64,000 bases of DNA from Staphylococcus schleiferi (lineage in GTDB: Bacteria; Bacillota; Bacilli; Staphylococcales; Staphylococcaceae): the NCBI RefSeq assembly GCF_900458895.1, contig NZ_LR962863.1:1178001-1242000 (forward strand). The letters are read 5' to 3'. The notes under the pieces are model-generated. The model did not search any database, was not told the origin of the DNA, and was given only the letters and a program-made list of their open reading frames with translations. Position 1 is the stretch's first letter. The number at the start of each line of letters is the position of its first letter. The position numbers were made by a program, and so were the translations under genes. Positions 39,922 to 50,621 of the stretch are shown piece after piece.

Positions 39922-42201
39922 GTGAAAAAAACAAGTAGATTGATCACCTTTGTTATTCTTGTCGTGCTATTATTCGCGGGAATGGCCACTACATATAAAA
40001 ATGTGATCAAAAATGTCAACTTAGGGCTTGATTTACAAGGTGGATTCGAAGTTTTATATCAAGTCAACCCACTTGATAAAGGCGATAAAATTGATAATAC
40101 CGCCGTACAATCCACAGCTAAAACTTTAGAACGTCGGGTCAACGTACTTGGTGTCTCTGAACCGAAAATACAAGTTGAAGACCAAAATCGTATACGTGTT
40201 CAACTTGCTGGGGTTAAGGACCAAAACCAAGCCCGTAAAATTTTATCATCACAAGCTAATTTAACAATACGGGATGCTGATGATAAAGTTTTATTAACTG
40301 GTAAAGATTTAGTTCAAGGTTCGGCTAAACAAGAGTTTAAACAAAATACGAACCAACCCGCAGTTACTTTTAAATTAAAAGACAGTGATAAATTTAAAAA
40401 AGTAACAGAAAAAATTTCTAAAAAGCAAGAAAATGTAATGGTTGTATGGCTCGACTTTAAAAAAGGCGACAGCTATGCGAAAGAAAAAACTAAAGAAGAT
40501 CCAAAATATATTTCAGCAGCTTCTGTAGACCAACCGATTAACTCACCTAATGTTGAAATTTCAGGTGGTTTCCAAGGTGAAAAAGGCATAACTGAAGCCA
40601 AACAAATTGCTGATCTTTTGAATTCTGGTTCATTACCAGTTGATTTAAAAGAAATCTATTCAACTTCAGTTGGTGCCCAATTTGGTCAAGATGCATTAGA
40701 TAAGACGATGTTTGCATCAATTATTGGGATTAGCATCATTTTCTTATTCATGTTATTATTCTACCGTTTGCCAGGTTTAATTGCTGTCATTACATTAACA
40801 ACTTATATTTATTTAACAATGTTAGCATTTAATTTTATCTCAGGTGTCCTCACATTACCTGGTTTAGCCGCGTTAGTACTTGGTGTAGGTATGGCTGTTG
40901 ATGCGAATATCATCATGTACGAAAGGATTAAAGACGAGTTGCGAATTGGTCGCACATTAAAACAAGCTTATAAAAAAGCAAATAAAAGCTCATTTATTAC
41001 TATTTTAGATGCCAACTTGACAACTGTACTTGCAGCCGCTGTTCTCTTCTTCTTTGGGGAAAGTTCAGTTAAAGGTTTCGCTACGATGTTATTATTGGCA
41101 ATTTTAATGAGCTTTGTGACTGCGGTCTTCTTAACACGTATTCTTTTATCTTTAGTCGTACAATCCAATGTATTCAAGAAAAAACTTTGGTGGTTTGGTG
41201 TTAAAAACAATCAAATTCATAATATTAATGACGGTTATGATGTATCGGATTTAAGTACACCTTACGATAAGATTGATTTTATGAAAATTGCAAAGCCACT
41301 ATTTGCATTTAGTGGTGTGGTCATTTTAGCAGGTGTTATCATTTTATCAATTTTCAAATTGAACTTAGGTATTGATTTTACTTCTGGTACGCGTGTTGAT
41401 CTTCAAAGTGATCAACCACTCAATCAAAACCAAGTAGAGAAAAAATTAGAAGCGATTGATTTGAAACCAAACCAATTATCAATTGGTGGAAATAAAAATG
41501 AAAATGCTTCGATGCAGTATAAACATGACTTGTCAAAAGATGAAATTGCTAAAGTATCTAAAACATTAAAAGATGCATATGGCAAAGAGCCATCTGTGAA
41601 TACTGTATCACCTGTAATAGGTCAAGAATTGGCTAAAAATGCGATGCTAGCAGTGATTATTGCATCCATTGGTATGATTATTTACATTTCTTTACGTTTT
41701 GAATGGCGTATGGGTATCGCATCGATCATTTCTTTATTACATGATGCTTTTATGATTATTGCCGTCTTTAGCTTGTTTAGACTCGAGGTTGATATAACGT
41801 TTATCGCTGCAGTACTGACAATCATCGGTTATTCGATAAACGATACGATTGTAACATTTGACCGTGTTCGTGAAATGTTGAAAAAAGTAAAAGTAATCAC
41901 GAAAGAAGAGCAAATAGACTATATTGTGAATAGTTCTATTCGACAAACGTTAACACGTTCAATCAACACTGTTTTAACCGTAGTTATCGTCGTTGTTGCA
42001 ATGTTGATATTAGGTGCATCAAGTATATTCAACTTCTCATTAGCATTATTGATTGGTTTAGTATCAGGTGTATACTCATCTATTGTTATTGCGGTACCGC
42101 TTTGGGGCATGTTGAAGAAACGTGAATTACGTAAATCAAGTCATCACAAACTTGTTGTTTATAAACGTAAACGTACTAACGAAGAAAAAGTATTAGTATA
42201 A
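39922..42201 (+). CDS. secDF: Protein translocase subunit SecDF (fused)
   Basis: A single 759-aa protein combining SecD and SecF, as in Bacillus and Staphylococcus. Proton-driven membrane factor that aids late stages of secretion through SecYEG. The SecD half has an N-terminal helix, the large extracytoplasmic P1 domain (LGLDLQGGFEVLYQV near 34-48) and six helices. The SecF half starts near residue 450, with LNLGIDFTSGTRVDL and five more helices. The start is GTG 39922 with GAGGTGT upstream; the overlapping ATG at 39920 is out of frame. Confidence 0.95.
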   Translation: MKKTSRLITFVILVVLLFAGMATTYKNVIKNVNLGLDLQGGFEVLYQVNPLDKGDKIDNTAVQSTAKTLERRVNVLGVSEPKIQVEDQNRIRVQLAGVKDQNQARKILSSQANLTIRDADDKVLLTGKDLVQGSAKQEFKQNTNQPAVTFKLKDSDKFKKVTEKISKKQENVMVVWLDFKKGDSYAKEKTKEDPKYISAASVDQPINSPNVEISGGFQGEKGITEAKQIADLLNSGSLPVDLKEIYSTSVGAQFGQDALDKTMFASIIGISIIFLFMLLFYRLPGLIAVITLTTYIYLTMLAFNFISGVLTLPGLAALVLGVGMAVDANIIMYERIKDELRIGRTLKQAYKKANKSSFITILDANLTTVLAAAVLFFFGESSVKGFATMLLLAILMSFVTAVFLTRILLSLVVQSNVFKKKLWWFGVKNNQIHNINDGYDVSDLSTPYDKIDFMKIAKPLFAFSGVVILAGVIILSIFKLNLGIDFTSGTRVDLQSDQPLNQNQVEKKLEAIDLKPNQLSIGGNKNENASMQYKHDLSKDEIAKVSKTLKDAYGKEPSVNTVSPVIGQELAKNAMLAVIIASIGMIIYISLRFEWRMGIASIISLLHDAFMIIAVFSLFRLEVDITFIAAVLTIIGYSINDTIVTFDRVREMLKKVKVITKEEQIDYIVNSSIRQTLTRSINTVLTVVIVVVAMLILGASSIFNFSLALLIGLVSGVYSSIVIAVPLWGMLKKRELRKSSHHKLVVYKRKRTNEEKVLV

Positions 42202-42208
42202 TAGAAAT

Positions 42209-42263
42209 AAACTTGGACGTCTTATTGATTAACATCAATGATGTCCAAGTTCTTTTTATTTTC
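42209..42263 (+). terminator. Terminator of secDF
   Basis: A long stem (AACTTGGAC..ATTGAT with ATCAAT..GTCCAAGTT) followed by CTTTTTATTTT. It ends 40 bp before recJ. Confidence 0.85.
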
Positions 42264-42303
42264 TCTAATTTTCGTTATAATACGTTTTGAGAAAGAGGCG
42301 GTA

Positions 42304-44592
42304 ATGATTATGATACAATCGAATTTTCAATGGCAAACGCGTCAAGTTGATAGCTTGATTGATGACGCTTTAGTCGATAAATATAAATTGACACCGATGA
42401 TGAAATCGATACTAGAAAGCAAAGGGTACACTGATGGATTAGAGCTTGAACGCATTTTAGCACCGAATCATTTGATACATGACCCTCAAGCATTAAGTGA
42501 CATGGATAAAGCGATATCACGCATACATAAAGCAATTCAAAATGGTGAAAAGATTCTTGTTTATGGAGACTATGATGCAGACGGTGTAACGTCAACGACC
42601 ATTATGGTTAAAACATTGCAACAACTTGGTGCTACTGTAGGGTGGTATATCCCTAACCGATTTACAGAAGGATATGGGCCAAGCGAAATGGCCTTTAGAA
42701 ATGCCTATGATGAAGGAGTTACGTTAATTATTACTGTTGATAATGGTATACAAGGGCATCATGAAATTGAACTTGTGCAAAATCTAGGCGTGGATGTGAT
42801 TGTTACAGACCATCATGAAATGGGGGAAACGTTGCCTCCTGCTTTTGCAATTATCCATCCGATGCATCCTGATTTCAATTATCCATTTAAATATTTATGT
42901 GGTGCAGGTGTGGCGTTTAAGTTAGCAGATATGCTTTTAGAAGAATTGCCACATTCATTTTGGGTTTTAGCAATGATTGGGACAATTGCTGATTTAGTTT
43001 CTTTGACTGATGAAAATCGGATGATTGTTCAAAAAGGATTGACTTATATCAATGAAGAGACACCCGTGGCGATTCGCACTTTATTAGATCAGGCACAATA
43101 CCGAGATGATATTAATGAAGAAACAATTGGTTTTATCATTGCGCCTCGATTAAATGCGGTAGGCCGTTTAGACGATGCAGGTTTAGCGGCTGAATTATTA
43201 ATGTCAGATGATCCAGAAGAATCGCTATTTCTAGCAGAACAAGTGGAACATTTCAATGTGGAACGTAAAGAAATTGTCCAACAAATCGTGGAGGAAGCGA
43301 TGGAGATGGCTCAAGAAGCCGTTAGTGAGGGTCAAAAATTTTTAGTTTTAGCTAAAGAAAATTGGCACGAAGGCGTATTAGGAATTGTGGCTTCAAGAAT
43401 TGTTGAAACATTTCATTTGCCTACTATGATTTTAAATATTGATGAAGCCCAACAACATGCAAAAGGTTCATCCCGAAGTATTTCGCAAGTCTCAATGTTT
43501 GAAGCTCTATCTTCGGAATCTACATTAATTACAAAATTTGGTGGTCACCATATGGCTGCAGGATTAACAATGCCGATAGAAAATGTAGATCAGCTAAGAA
43601 ACGCGCTAAATACATGGATGACTGAACGTTTTAATGACGATGATCTACAACCCGTCAAAATGGTTAATGTTGTTTTAAATATCGAACATGTAACGATTGA
43701 ACAAATCCGCTCTTTAGAACGGTTACGCCCTTTTGGCATGGATTTTAACAGACCTGTATTTCAAATTGATGGCTTGACCATCCAACAAGCGAAAGCGATT
43801 GGTCAAAATCAGAATCATCTTAAAGTTACTTTTAATGAACAAAATTTACAAGGCTTGTTTTGGAATCATGGTGAATTAAACCAAGAATTAATGGAAGACC
43901 AAGAAATAGATATCATTGGTGAACTTCAAATTAATGAATGGAATGGGAATCGTACGCCTCAATTTGTAATGACTGATGTAAGAAGTAATGATCGACAGAT
44001 TTTAGATTATCGCAGCAAAAATAAGCGGTTACCTCGATTTGAGGGTAAAGATCAAGTGTGTTATCTGATACATCCAAATAAAGATAAATCTAGTCATCAT
44101 GAATTCTATTATGGCGAGGTCATTCCAGAAGGTTATGATAAATGTGTAATGAGAGATTTACCACTTACTATGGAAGATATAAAGCTGTCATGTCGTTACA
44201 TTAAAGCATCTCAAATTTATCTTGTATTTGAGCATCAACATTCTATTTATTTTGAAGGTTTACCGAAAGATGATACGTTTAAAAAATGTTATAAAGCACT
44301 ATTTCAAAAGGGTAAAACAAATCTAGAAACTGAAGGTATGGCACTGAGTCAATATTTGCAAATTAAACCCGCTATGCTGAAATTTATTTTAAAAGTTTTC
44401 TTAGACTTACAAATTATTTCACAAAAAGATGGTATAATTGAGATTGCGCATTCTCGTGAAAAGCAGTCTATTTCAGCTAGTCGCATTTATCAAGCACGGG
44501 TACAGCGAATTGAAGTTGAAAAACAGCTCTTATATGAAGAATTTGATGCCATTAAGTCTTGGTTTGTTAATGAATTAGCAGGGATTGAATGA
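42304..44592 (+). CDS. recJ: Single-stranded-DNA-specific exonuclease RecJ
   Basis: 5'-3' exonuclease of the DHH family used in recombination and mismatch repair. 762 aa; staphylococcal RecJ is about 757. The metal-binding motifs are GDYDADGVTST (I), VDNGIQGHHE (II), VTDHHE (III) and the DHHA1 GGHHMAAGLT near 420-429. The longer C-terminal region, about 200 aa past the OB fold, is typical of Firmicutes. The start is at ATG 42304, preceded by AAAGAGGCGG. ATG 42238 lies in the terminator region. Confidence 0.95.
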   Translation: MIMIQSNFQWQTRQVDSLIDDALVDKYKLTPMMKSILESKGYTDGLELERILAPNHLIHDPQALSDMDKAISRIHKAIQNGEKILVYGDYDADGVTSTTIMVKTLQQLGATVGWYIPNRFTEGYGPSEMAFRNAYDEGVTLIITVDNGIQGHHEIELVQNLGVDVIVTDHHEMGETLPPAFAIIHPMHPDFNYPFKYLCGAGVAFKLADMLLEELPHSFWVLAMIGTIADLVSLTDENRMIVQKGLTYINEETPVAIRTLLDQAQYRDDINEETIGFIIAPRLNAVGRLDDAGLAAELLMSDDPEESLFLAEQVEHFNVERKEIVQQIVEEAMEMAQEAVSEGQKFLVLAKENWHEGVLGIVASRIVETFHLPTMILNIDEAQQHAKGSSRSISQVSMFEALSSESTLITKFGGHHMAAGLTMPIENVDQLRNALNTWMTERFNDDDLQPVKMVNVVLNIEHVTIEQIRSLERLRPFGMDFNRPVFQIDGLTIQQAKAIGQNQNHLKVTFNEQNLQGLFWNHGELNQELMEDQEIDIIGELQINEWNGNRTPQFVMTDVRSNDRQILDYRSKNKRLPRFEGKDQVCYLIHPNKDKSSHHEFYYGEVIPEGYDKCVMRDLPLTMEDIKLSCRYIKASQIYLVFEHQHSIYFEGLPKDDTFKKCYKALFQKGKTNLETEGMALSQYLQIKPAMLKFILKVFLDLQIISQKDGIIEIAHSREKQSISASRIYQARVQRIEVEKQLLYEEFDAIKSWFVNELAGIE

Positions 44593-44605
44593 GGAGAGGA
44601 TTTAA

Positions 44606-45124
44606 GTGGATTTAAAAAAATATGTATCTGAAGTCAAAGATTGGCCTAAAGCAGGCGTTAATTTTAAAGATATTACAACAATCATGGACAACGGAGAAGC
44701 ATACGGCTATGCGACAGATCAAATCGTTAAATATGCAAAAGAGAAAAACGTTGATATTGTCGTAGGACCAGAAGCACGTGGTTTTATCATCGGATGTCCT
44801 GTTGCATATGCAATGGGAATCGGTTTTGCACCTGTTCGTAAAGAAGGGAAGCTTCCACGTGAAGTCATCCGTTATGAATATGACCTAGAATACGGAAGCA
44901 ATGTACTCACAATGCATGCAGACGCAATCAAACCAGGTCAAAGAGTATTAATTACTGATGATTTGCTTGCTACAGGTGGAACAATCGAAGCGGCTATTCA
45001 TCTTGTTGAGAAACAAGGCGGTATCGTTGCTGGCATTGCATTTATTATTGAACTTGCTTACTTAAATGGTATAGAAAAAATTAAAGATTACGACGTGATG
45101 CGTTTAATCACGTATAATGAATAG
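44606..45124 (+). CDS. apt: Adenine phosphoribosyltransferase
   Basis: Salvages adenine to AMP with PRPP. 172 aa, exact family length. The PRPP-binding motif [13 protein letters not shown] is at about 120-132. [12 protein letters not shown] (about 51-62) binds adenine. The start is GTG at 44606 after GAGGAGAGG. It is placed between recJ and rel, the conserved order in Firmicutes. Confidence 0.97.
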   Translation: MDLKKYVSEVKDWPKAGVNFKDITTIMDNGEAYGYATDQIVKYAKEKNVDIVVGPEARGFIIGCPVAYAMGIGFAPVRKEGKLPREVIRYEYDLEYGSNVLTMHADAIKPGQRVLITDDLLATGGTIEAAIHLVEKQGGIVAGIAFIIELAYLNGIEKIKDYDVMRLITYNE

Positions 45125-45141
45125 TTCATAGAATCAAAAGT

Positions 45142-45228
45142 TTCTAACATACACATCATTGTATGTTGGAATTTAGTGAGATTAAGAAATCTTCGTTTTA
45201 TTATAGATTTCAGTCTCACTTTTTTTAT
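45142..45228 (+). terminator. Terminator region of recJ-apt
   Basis: Two hairpins follow apt: one at 45142-45170 (TCTAACATACA with TGTATGTTGGA) and a second at 45174-45228 (AGTGAGATT..AGAAATCT paired with AGATTT..TCTCACT, then T7). The second is the likely terminator. Confidence 0.75.
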
Positions 45229-45353
45229 TATATTAAATGTTACGTTGAGGTCGATTGATATCATTTGCTGTTGCTTCTATATTTTAAATAAACGCTTTAA
45301 ATAAACAGAGTAAACATTTTAAAATGTAATCAAGTATTGAAAAACTAAAATTA

Positions 45354-45382
45354 TTGACACTTTTATTATTCTTTTGTAATAA
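45354..45382 (+). promoter_or_regulatory. Predicted promoter of rel
   Basis: Consensus TTGACA (45354-45359), a 17-bp spacer, then TAATAA (45377-45382), about 83 bp upstream of the start. The 45229-45464 interval holds no gene. Confidence 0.65.
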
Positions 45383-45464
45383 AATTATGCGTTGTGATAC
45401 GGTTCAATTATTTTTAATCATGTAGTATGATAGAATTATTATTTATAACGTGGGGGTGACCATA

Positions 45465-47654
45465 ATGAATAACGAATATCCATATAGTGTAGATGAGGTA
45501 TTGCATAAAGCAAAAACATATTTAGACAGCGAACAATATGAATATGTATTAAAAAGTTATCACATCGCTTACCAAGCACACGAAGGACAATTTCGTAAAA
45601 ACGGTTTACCTTATATAATGCACCCTATTCAAGTGGCAGGTATATTAACTGAAATGCATCTCGATGGCCCAACGATTGTTGCAGGTTTTTTACATGATGT
45701 GATTGAAGATACGCCGTATACTTTTGATGATGTTGAAGAAATGTTCAATGTGGAAATTGCGACAATTGTCGATGGGGTTACGAAATTAAAAAAGGTAAAA
45801 TACCGTTCGAAAGAAGAGCAACAAGCTGAAAATCATCGTAAATTATTTATTGCAATCGCTAAAGATGTACGTGTCATTTTAGTTAAATTAGCTGACCGAT
45901 TACATAATATGAGGACTTTGCGTGCAATGCCTCGTGAGAAACAAATTCGAATTTCAAAAGAAACATTGGAAATATATGCACCGCTTGCCCATCGTTTAGG
46001 GATCAATACAATTAAGTGGGAATTAGAGGATATTGCACTAAGATATATTGATAATGTTCAATATTTTAGAATTGTTAATCTCATGAAAAAGAAACGAAGC
46101 GAACGTGAAGCTTATATTGAAAACGCAATTCAAAATATACGTAAAGAAATGGATATTATGGAAATTAGTGGTGAAATCAATGGTCGCCCCAAACATATCT
46201 ACAGTATTTATCGTAAAATGATGAAGCAAAAGAAACAGTTCGATCAGATTTTTGATTTGCTTGCTGTACGTGTTATCGTTAACTCTATCAAAGACTGTTA
46301 CGCCGTATTAGGTCTCGTCCATACCCTATGGAAACCGATGCCTGGTCGTTTTAAAGATTATATTGCGATGCCAAAACAAAATATGTATCAGTCATTGCAT
46401 ACGACTGTCGTTGGTCCGAATGGCGACCCATTAGAAATCCAAATTCGTACTTTTGAAATGCATGAAATCGCAGAGCATGGGGTTGCAGCGCATTGGGCTT
46501 ATAAAGAGGGAAAACAAGTTGACAAAGATAGTGAAACATATAATAAAAAGCTAAATTGGCTAAAAGATATTGCAGAAACTGATCATACTTCTTCTGATGC
46601 GCAAGAATTTATTGAGTCACTTAAATTTGATTTACAAAGTGATAAAGTTTACGCTTTTACACCAGCGAGTGATGTAATTGAGTTACCGTACGGCGCGGTA
46701 CCGATTGATTTTGCATATGCAATTCACAGTGAAGTCGGCAATAAAATGATAGGTGCAAAAGTAAACGGTAAAATTGTGCCGATTGACTACGTGTTACAAA
46801 CCGGCGATATCGTTGAAATTAGAACGAGTAAGCATTCATATGGTCCAAGCCGTGATTGGTTAAAAATCGTACGTTCATCAAGTGCTAAAAGTAAAATTAA
46901 AAGTTTCTTTAAAAAGCAAGATCGCTCTTCAAATATTGAAAAAGGTAAGTTTATGGTGGAAGCTGAACTTAAAGAGCAAGGCTTTAAACCTGACGAACTA
47001 TTAACTGAACGTAATTTAAAAATAGTAAATGATAAGTATAATTTTGCCAATGAAGATGATTTATATGCTGCAGTTGGTTTCGGGGGTGTGACATCAGCTC
47101 AAATCGTCAACAAACTGACTGAAAGAATTCGTATCGAAAACAAGCAAAAAGCATTGAATCAGGCACAACAAGTGACGAAATCAGCACCTATTAAAGATCA
47201 CATTACGACAGATTCAGGTGTGTATGTTGAAGGTTTAGATAATGTTCTAATTAAGTTATCCAAATGTTGCAATCCGATACCAGGTGATAAAATATTAGGC
47301 TATATTACAAAAGGTCATGGTATAAAAGTGCACCGTACGGATTGTCCAAATATTCAAAACGAAAAAGAGCGTTTAATTGATGTGGAATGGGTCAAATCTA
47401 AAAATGCAGCTCAGAAATATCAAGTAGATTTAGAAGTCACTGCTTACGACAGAAATGGCTTGTTAAATGAGGTTTTACAAGCAGTGAATAGCACCTCTAG
47501 TCAATTAATTAAAGTAGCAGGTAAATCTGATATTGATAAAAATGCTGTTATTAATTTAAGTATTATGGTAAAAAATGTACATGAAGTGTATAAAGTTGCT
47601 GATAAAATTAAACAACTCGGCGATATCTATACAGTAACACGAGTTTGGAATTAG
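45465..47654 (+). CDS. rel: Bifunctional (p)ppGpp synthetase/hydrolase Rel
   Basis: Makes and degrades the stringent-response alarmone. 729 aa. The HD hydrolase domain (about 30-200) has HDVIED at 77-82. The synthetase domain (about 220-350) has the [16 protein letters not shown] segment. TGS (about 387-450), a zinc-finger region with KCCNPIPGD, and the ACT/RRM domain at the end follow. ATG 45465 follows GGGGGTGACC; GTG at 45450 is upstream of the ribosome-binding site. It is co-transcribed with dtd. Confidence 0.97.
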   Translation: MNNEYPYSVDEVLHKAKTYLDSEQYEYVLKSYHIAYQAHEGQFRKNGLPYIMHPIQVAGILTEMHLDGPTIVAGFLHDVIEDTPYTFDDVEEMFNVEIATIVDGVTKLKKVKYRSKEEQQAENHRKLFIAIAKDVRVILVKLADRLHNMRTLRAMPREKQIRISKETLEIYAPLAHRLGINTIKWELEDIALRYIDNVQYFRIVNLMKKKRSEREAYIENAIQNIRKEMDIMEISGEINGRPKHIYSIYRKMMKQKKQFDQIFDLLAVRVIVNSIKDCYAVLGLVHTLWKPMPGRFKDYIAMPKQNMYQSLHTTVVGPNGDPLEIQIRTFEMHEIAEHGVAAHWAYKEGKQVDKDSETYNKKLNWLKDIAETDHTSSDAQEFIESLKFDLQSDKVYAFTPASDVIELPYGAVPIDFAYAIHSEVGNKMIGAKVNGKIVPIDYVLQTGDIVEIRTSKHSYGPSRDWLKIVRSSSAKSKIKSFFKKQDRSSNIEKGKFMVEAELKEQGFKPDELLTERNLKIVNDKYNFANEDDLYAAVGFGGVTSAQIVNKLTERIRIENKQKALNQAQQVTKSAPIKDHITTDSGVYVEGLDNVLIKLSKCCNPIPGDKILGYITKGHGIKVHRTDCPNIQNEKERLIDVEWVKSKNAAQKYQVDLEVTAYDRNGLLNEVLQAVNSTSSQLIKVAGKSDIDKNAVINLSIMVKNVHEVYKVADKIKQLGDIYTVTRVWN

Positions 47655-47666
47655 GAGTGCTTAATT

Positions 47667-48119
47667 ATGAGAATCGTTGTACAACGTGTGCAAGCTGCAA
47701 GTGTGAAAAACAGCCAAATAGCGCGCTCTATAGATCGTGGTTTATGCTTACTCGTAGGCGTTGGCGAAAATGATACAAAAGCGGATGCAGATGTACTCGC
47801 TAAGAAAATTGCAAATTCTCGCATTTTTGAGGATGACAACGGCAAATTAAATTTAAATGTCCAACAAATCGAAGGCGATATTTTGTCAATTTCACAATTC
47901 ACCTTATATGCGGATGTGCGAAAAGGCAATCGACCAGGATTTAGTAAAGCAATGTCTCCAGATGAAGCCAATGCGCTATATTTATATTTTAATGAGCAAT
48001 TACGTACTTATCATTTGGCAGTTGAAACAGGTCAATTTGGAACAGATATGCTTGTAGATATTCAAAATGATGGACCCGTGACGATAATCTATGAAAGTAT
48101 AGATGGCAAAATCCTATGA
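47667..48119 (+). CDS. dtd: D-aminoacyl-tRNA deacylase
   Basis: Removes D-amino acids (such as D-Tyr) from tRNA. 150 aa. The fingerprint segments [17 protein letters not shown] (about 77-93) and the C-terminal [11 protein letters not shown] are present. RNA-based catalysis uses the backbone at these motifs. It follows rel by 12 bp and overlaps lytH by four bases (ATGA). Confidence 0.96.
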   Translation: MRIVVQRVQAASVKNSQIARSIDRGLCLLVGVGENDTKADADVLAKKIANSRIFEDDNGKLNLNVQQIEGDILSISQFTLYADVRKGNRPGFSKAMSPDEANALYLYFNEQLRTYHLAVETGQFGTDMLVDIQNDGPVTIIYESIDGKIL

Positions 48120-48991
48120 AAAAAGTAGATCAATGGTTAAAGAAAAAGAGAATCAAACCGCATAGATTTTATTTAGCGTTACTTATTTTGGCTGTTATCA
48201 TTGCAATCCTCATTTCCTTTATTTTAATTAAAGAGAGTCATACGAGCCAAATTCATGTTGTGGAAGATGCAGAAATTAGAACGGGCCCTAATGCTGCATT
48301 TCCAGTGATATATAAAGTTAAAGAAGGCGATAGCTTTATCAAAATAGGGCAAAGCGGCAAATGGGTAGAAGTACGTTCACCAGATGGCAAAGAAAAAGGT
48401 TGGATTGCTGGCTGGCATACGAATCTAAACATTAAGGAAGATGAAAACCCTTATGCCCATCCATTAAAGAATAAAGTGATCGTTCTTGATCCGGGACATG
48501 GTGGCGGAGATCAGGGTGCTGCCAGTCAAACGGGTAAGAAAACTTTAGAAAAAAATATAACTTTAAAAACAAGTTTAGAATTAAAAGAACTGCTTGAAAA
48601 AGAAGGTGCAAAAGTCAAATTAACACGCACTAAGGATGAGTATGTTAAATTGAAAGATAGAAACTTAAAAGGCGATGTTTTTATCAGCATTCATAATGAT
48701 GCGCTTGACTCACCAAATGCGAATGGCGCAACCGTTTATTGGTTCCACGAACAGCAACAAGCACTTGCGGAAACTTTAAATGCAAGTATTCAAAAGAAAG
48801 CGATATTATCTGATCGTGGTCCAAGACAAGAAAACTATCAAGTTTTACGACAAACAGAAATGCCTGCTGTTTTACTTGAACTTGGCTATATTAGTAATCC
48901 AACTGACGAAGTGTTGATTAGAGATACAAATCATAGAAAGATAGTTGAAACTGCTATCGTTGATGGATTAAAAAATTATTTTTTAAGTTAA
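48116..48991 (+). CDS. lytH: N-acetylmuramoyl-L-alanine amidase LytH
   Basis: Membrane-anchored peptidoglycan amidase controlling wall assembly at the septum in S. aureus. 291 aa: basic start, one membrane helix (about 18-38), SH3b domain (about 45-105, with [14 protein letters not shown]) and an Amidase_3 domain (about 120-290). The zinc and catalytic residues are H128 (DPGHGG), E145, H193 (SIHNDA) and E255 (LLELGYISN). It overlaps dtd. In S. aureus it acts with a polytopic partner that is not encoded here. Confidence 0.93.
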   Translation: MKKVDQWLKKKRIKPHRFYLALLILAVIIAILISFILIKESHTSQIHVVEDAEIRTGPNAAFPVIYKVKEGDSFIKIGQSGKWVEVRSPDGKEKGWIAGWHTNLNIKEDENPYAHPLKNKVIVLDPGHGGGDQGAASQTGKKTLEKNITLKTSLELKELLEKEGAKVKLTRTKDEYVKLKDRNLKGDVFISIHNDALDSPNANGATVYWFHEQQQALAETLNASIQKKAILSDRGPRQENYQVLRQTEMPAVLLELGYISNPTDEVLIRDTNHRKIVETAIVDGLKNYFLS

Positions 48992-49059
48992 CATCTTGAA
49001 ACTGAACATAAAAACAGTTATGATAATGAATGAATTTTATATTTATCACCGTTAGTATT

Positions 49060-49304
49060 CTTGAAGAGACTTTTTAGATTCATGAAGAAATGCAGAGAGT
49101 TTATCCTAGGCTGAAAGATAAACCTTCAAGTTAAGTTGTTGAACACAAGAAGAGGTACTTTATGAAAATAAAGTCGTACGGCCAACGTTACTGGCTATAG
49201 AGTGAAGTACAATCGTGACAGTTGATTGTACTTAATTAGGGTGGCAACACGGCTTAAAGTACGTCCCTTGTATGCAAAAAGTCATACAAGGGGCTTTTTT
49301 TATT
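49060..49304 (+). ncRNA. T-box riboswitch, histidine-specific, upstream of hisS-aspS
   Basis: The T-box sequence AGGGTGGCAACACGG is at 49238-49252. Terminator CCCTTGTATG with CATACAAGGG and a T7 run is at 49264-49304. Stem I carries AGAGAGTTTATCC near 49095, and a CAC (His) triplet at 49144-49146, in GAACACAAG, is the likely specifier. The same RNA would therefore also govern aspS. Confidence 0.9.
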
Positions 49305-49349
49305 CAAAATTCGATGACTGGTGCAATCAATGATAAAGGAGAGATGAAG

Positions 49350-50621
49350 ATGATTCACATTCCGCGTGGAACGCAAGATATATTACCTCAAGATACTTCA
49401 AAATGGCAGTATATTGAATCAAAATTAGATGAATTAATGAAACTGTATAACTATCAAGAAATTAGAACACCTATATTTGAAAGTACAGATTTATTTGCAC
49501 GTGGCGTTGGTGATTCAACTGACGTTGTGCAAAAAGAAATGTACACATTTAAAGATAAAGGGGATCGTAGTATTACTTTACGACCAGAGGGAACAGCTGC
49601 TGTAGTAAGAAGTTATATCGAAAACAAAATGCAGGGTAATCCTAATCAACCTGTTAAGTTGTATTATAATGGGCCAATGTTTCGTTATGAAAGAAAACAA
49701 AAAGGACGCTATCGTCAATTTAATCAATTTGGTGTTGAAGTGATTGGTGCTGAAAACCCAAGTATTGATGCTGAAGTTTTAGCATTAGTCATGCATATCT
49801 ACCAATCATTTGGTTTGAAAAAACTTAAACTTGTCATTAATAGTGTTGGTGATGCAGAATCACGTAAAGAATATCAAGAGGCGCTACGTGAACACTTTAG
49901 ACCTGTCATCCATAATTATTGTCAAGATTGTCAAAATCGAATTGAGACCAATCCAATGCGTATTTTAGATTGCAAAGTCGATCGCAATCAACCAGAGATG
50001 AAAACAGCGCCTTCGATCATTGATTATTTAAACGATTATTCAAAATCGTATTTTGAAGAAGTGAAAGCACACTTAGATCGTTTAGGTATCCCGTATGAAG
50101 TGGATCCAACACTTGTTCGTGGATTAGATTATTACACGCACACAGCGTTTGAATTGATGATGGATAACGAAGCGTATGATGGCGCAATCACTACACTTTG
50201 TGGCGGTGGCCGTTACAACGGTTTGTTAGAGTTATTAGATGGACCAAATGAAACAGGTATTGGATTTGCGTTAAGTATTGAACGTTTACTATTAGCTTTA
50301 GAAGAAGAAGGCATCGAATTTCCAGAAGAAAACCAAATCGACTTATTTATTGCAACTATGGGAGAAAAAGCGGATCATTATGCTGTAACATTACTTAACC
50401 GTTTGAGACATGACGGCATTTCAGCTGATAAAGATTATTTGTCACGTAAATTAAAAGGACAAATGAAACAAGCTGACCGTCTTAACGCAACCTATACGAT
50501 TGTAATCGGGAATCAAGAACTAGAAAATGGCGAAGTTGCAGTGAAACATATGGCAACGGGAGAAGCAAAAACAATGAAATTTGAAGAAATTGAAAGCTAT
50601 ATTAATGGAGGAAGAAAGTAA
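49350..50621 (+). CDS. hisS: Histidyl-tRNA synthetase
   Basis: Class II synthetase for tRNA-His. 423 aa. [15 protein letters not shown] begins the protein. Motif 2 is visible in the [21 protein letters not shown] region (about 106-126, in two parts). The HisA motif [14 protein letters not shown] is at about 258-271 and motif 3 near 303-316. ATG 49350 follows AAAGGAGA with seven-base spacing. The upstream in-frame start at 49272 lies inside the T-box terminator. The stop overlaps aspS by one base. Confidence 0.97.
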   Translation: MIHIPRGTQDILPQDTSKWQYIESKLDELMKLYNYQEIRTPIFESTDLFARGVGDSTDVVQKEMYTFKDKGDRSITLRPEGTAAVVRSYIENKMQGNPNQPVKLYYNGPMFRYERKQKGRYRQFNQFGVEVIGAENPSIDAEVLALVMHIYQSFGLKKLKLVINSVGDAESRKEYQEALREHFRPVIHNYCQDCQNRIETNPMRILDCKVDRNQPEMKTAPSIIDYLNDYSKSYFEEVKAHLDRLGIPYEVDPTLVRGLDYYTHTAFELMMDNEAYDGAITTLCGGGRYNGLLELLDGPNETGIGFALSIERLLLALEEEGIEFPEENQIDLFIATMGEKADHYAVTLLNRLRHDGISADKDYLSRKLKGQMKQADRLNATYTIVIGNQELENGEVAVKHMATGEAKTMKFEEIESYINGGRK

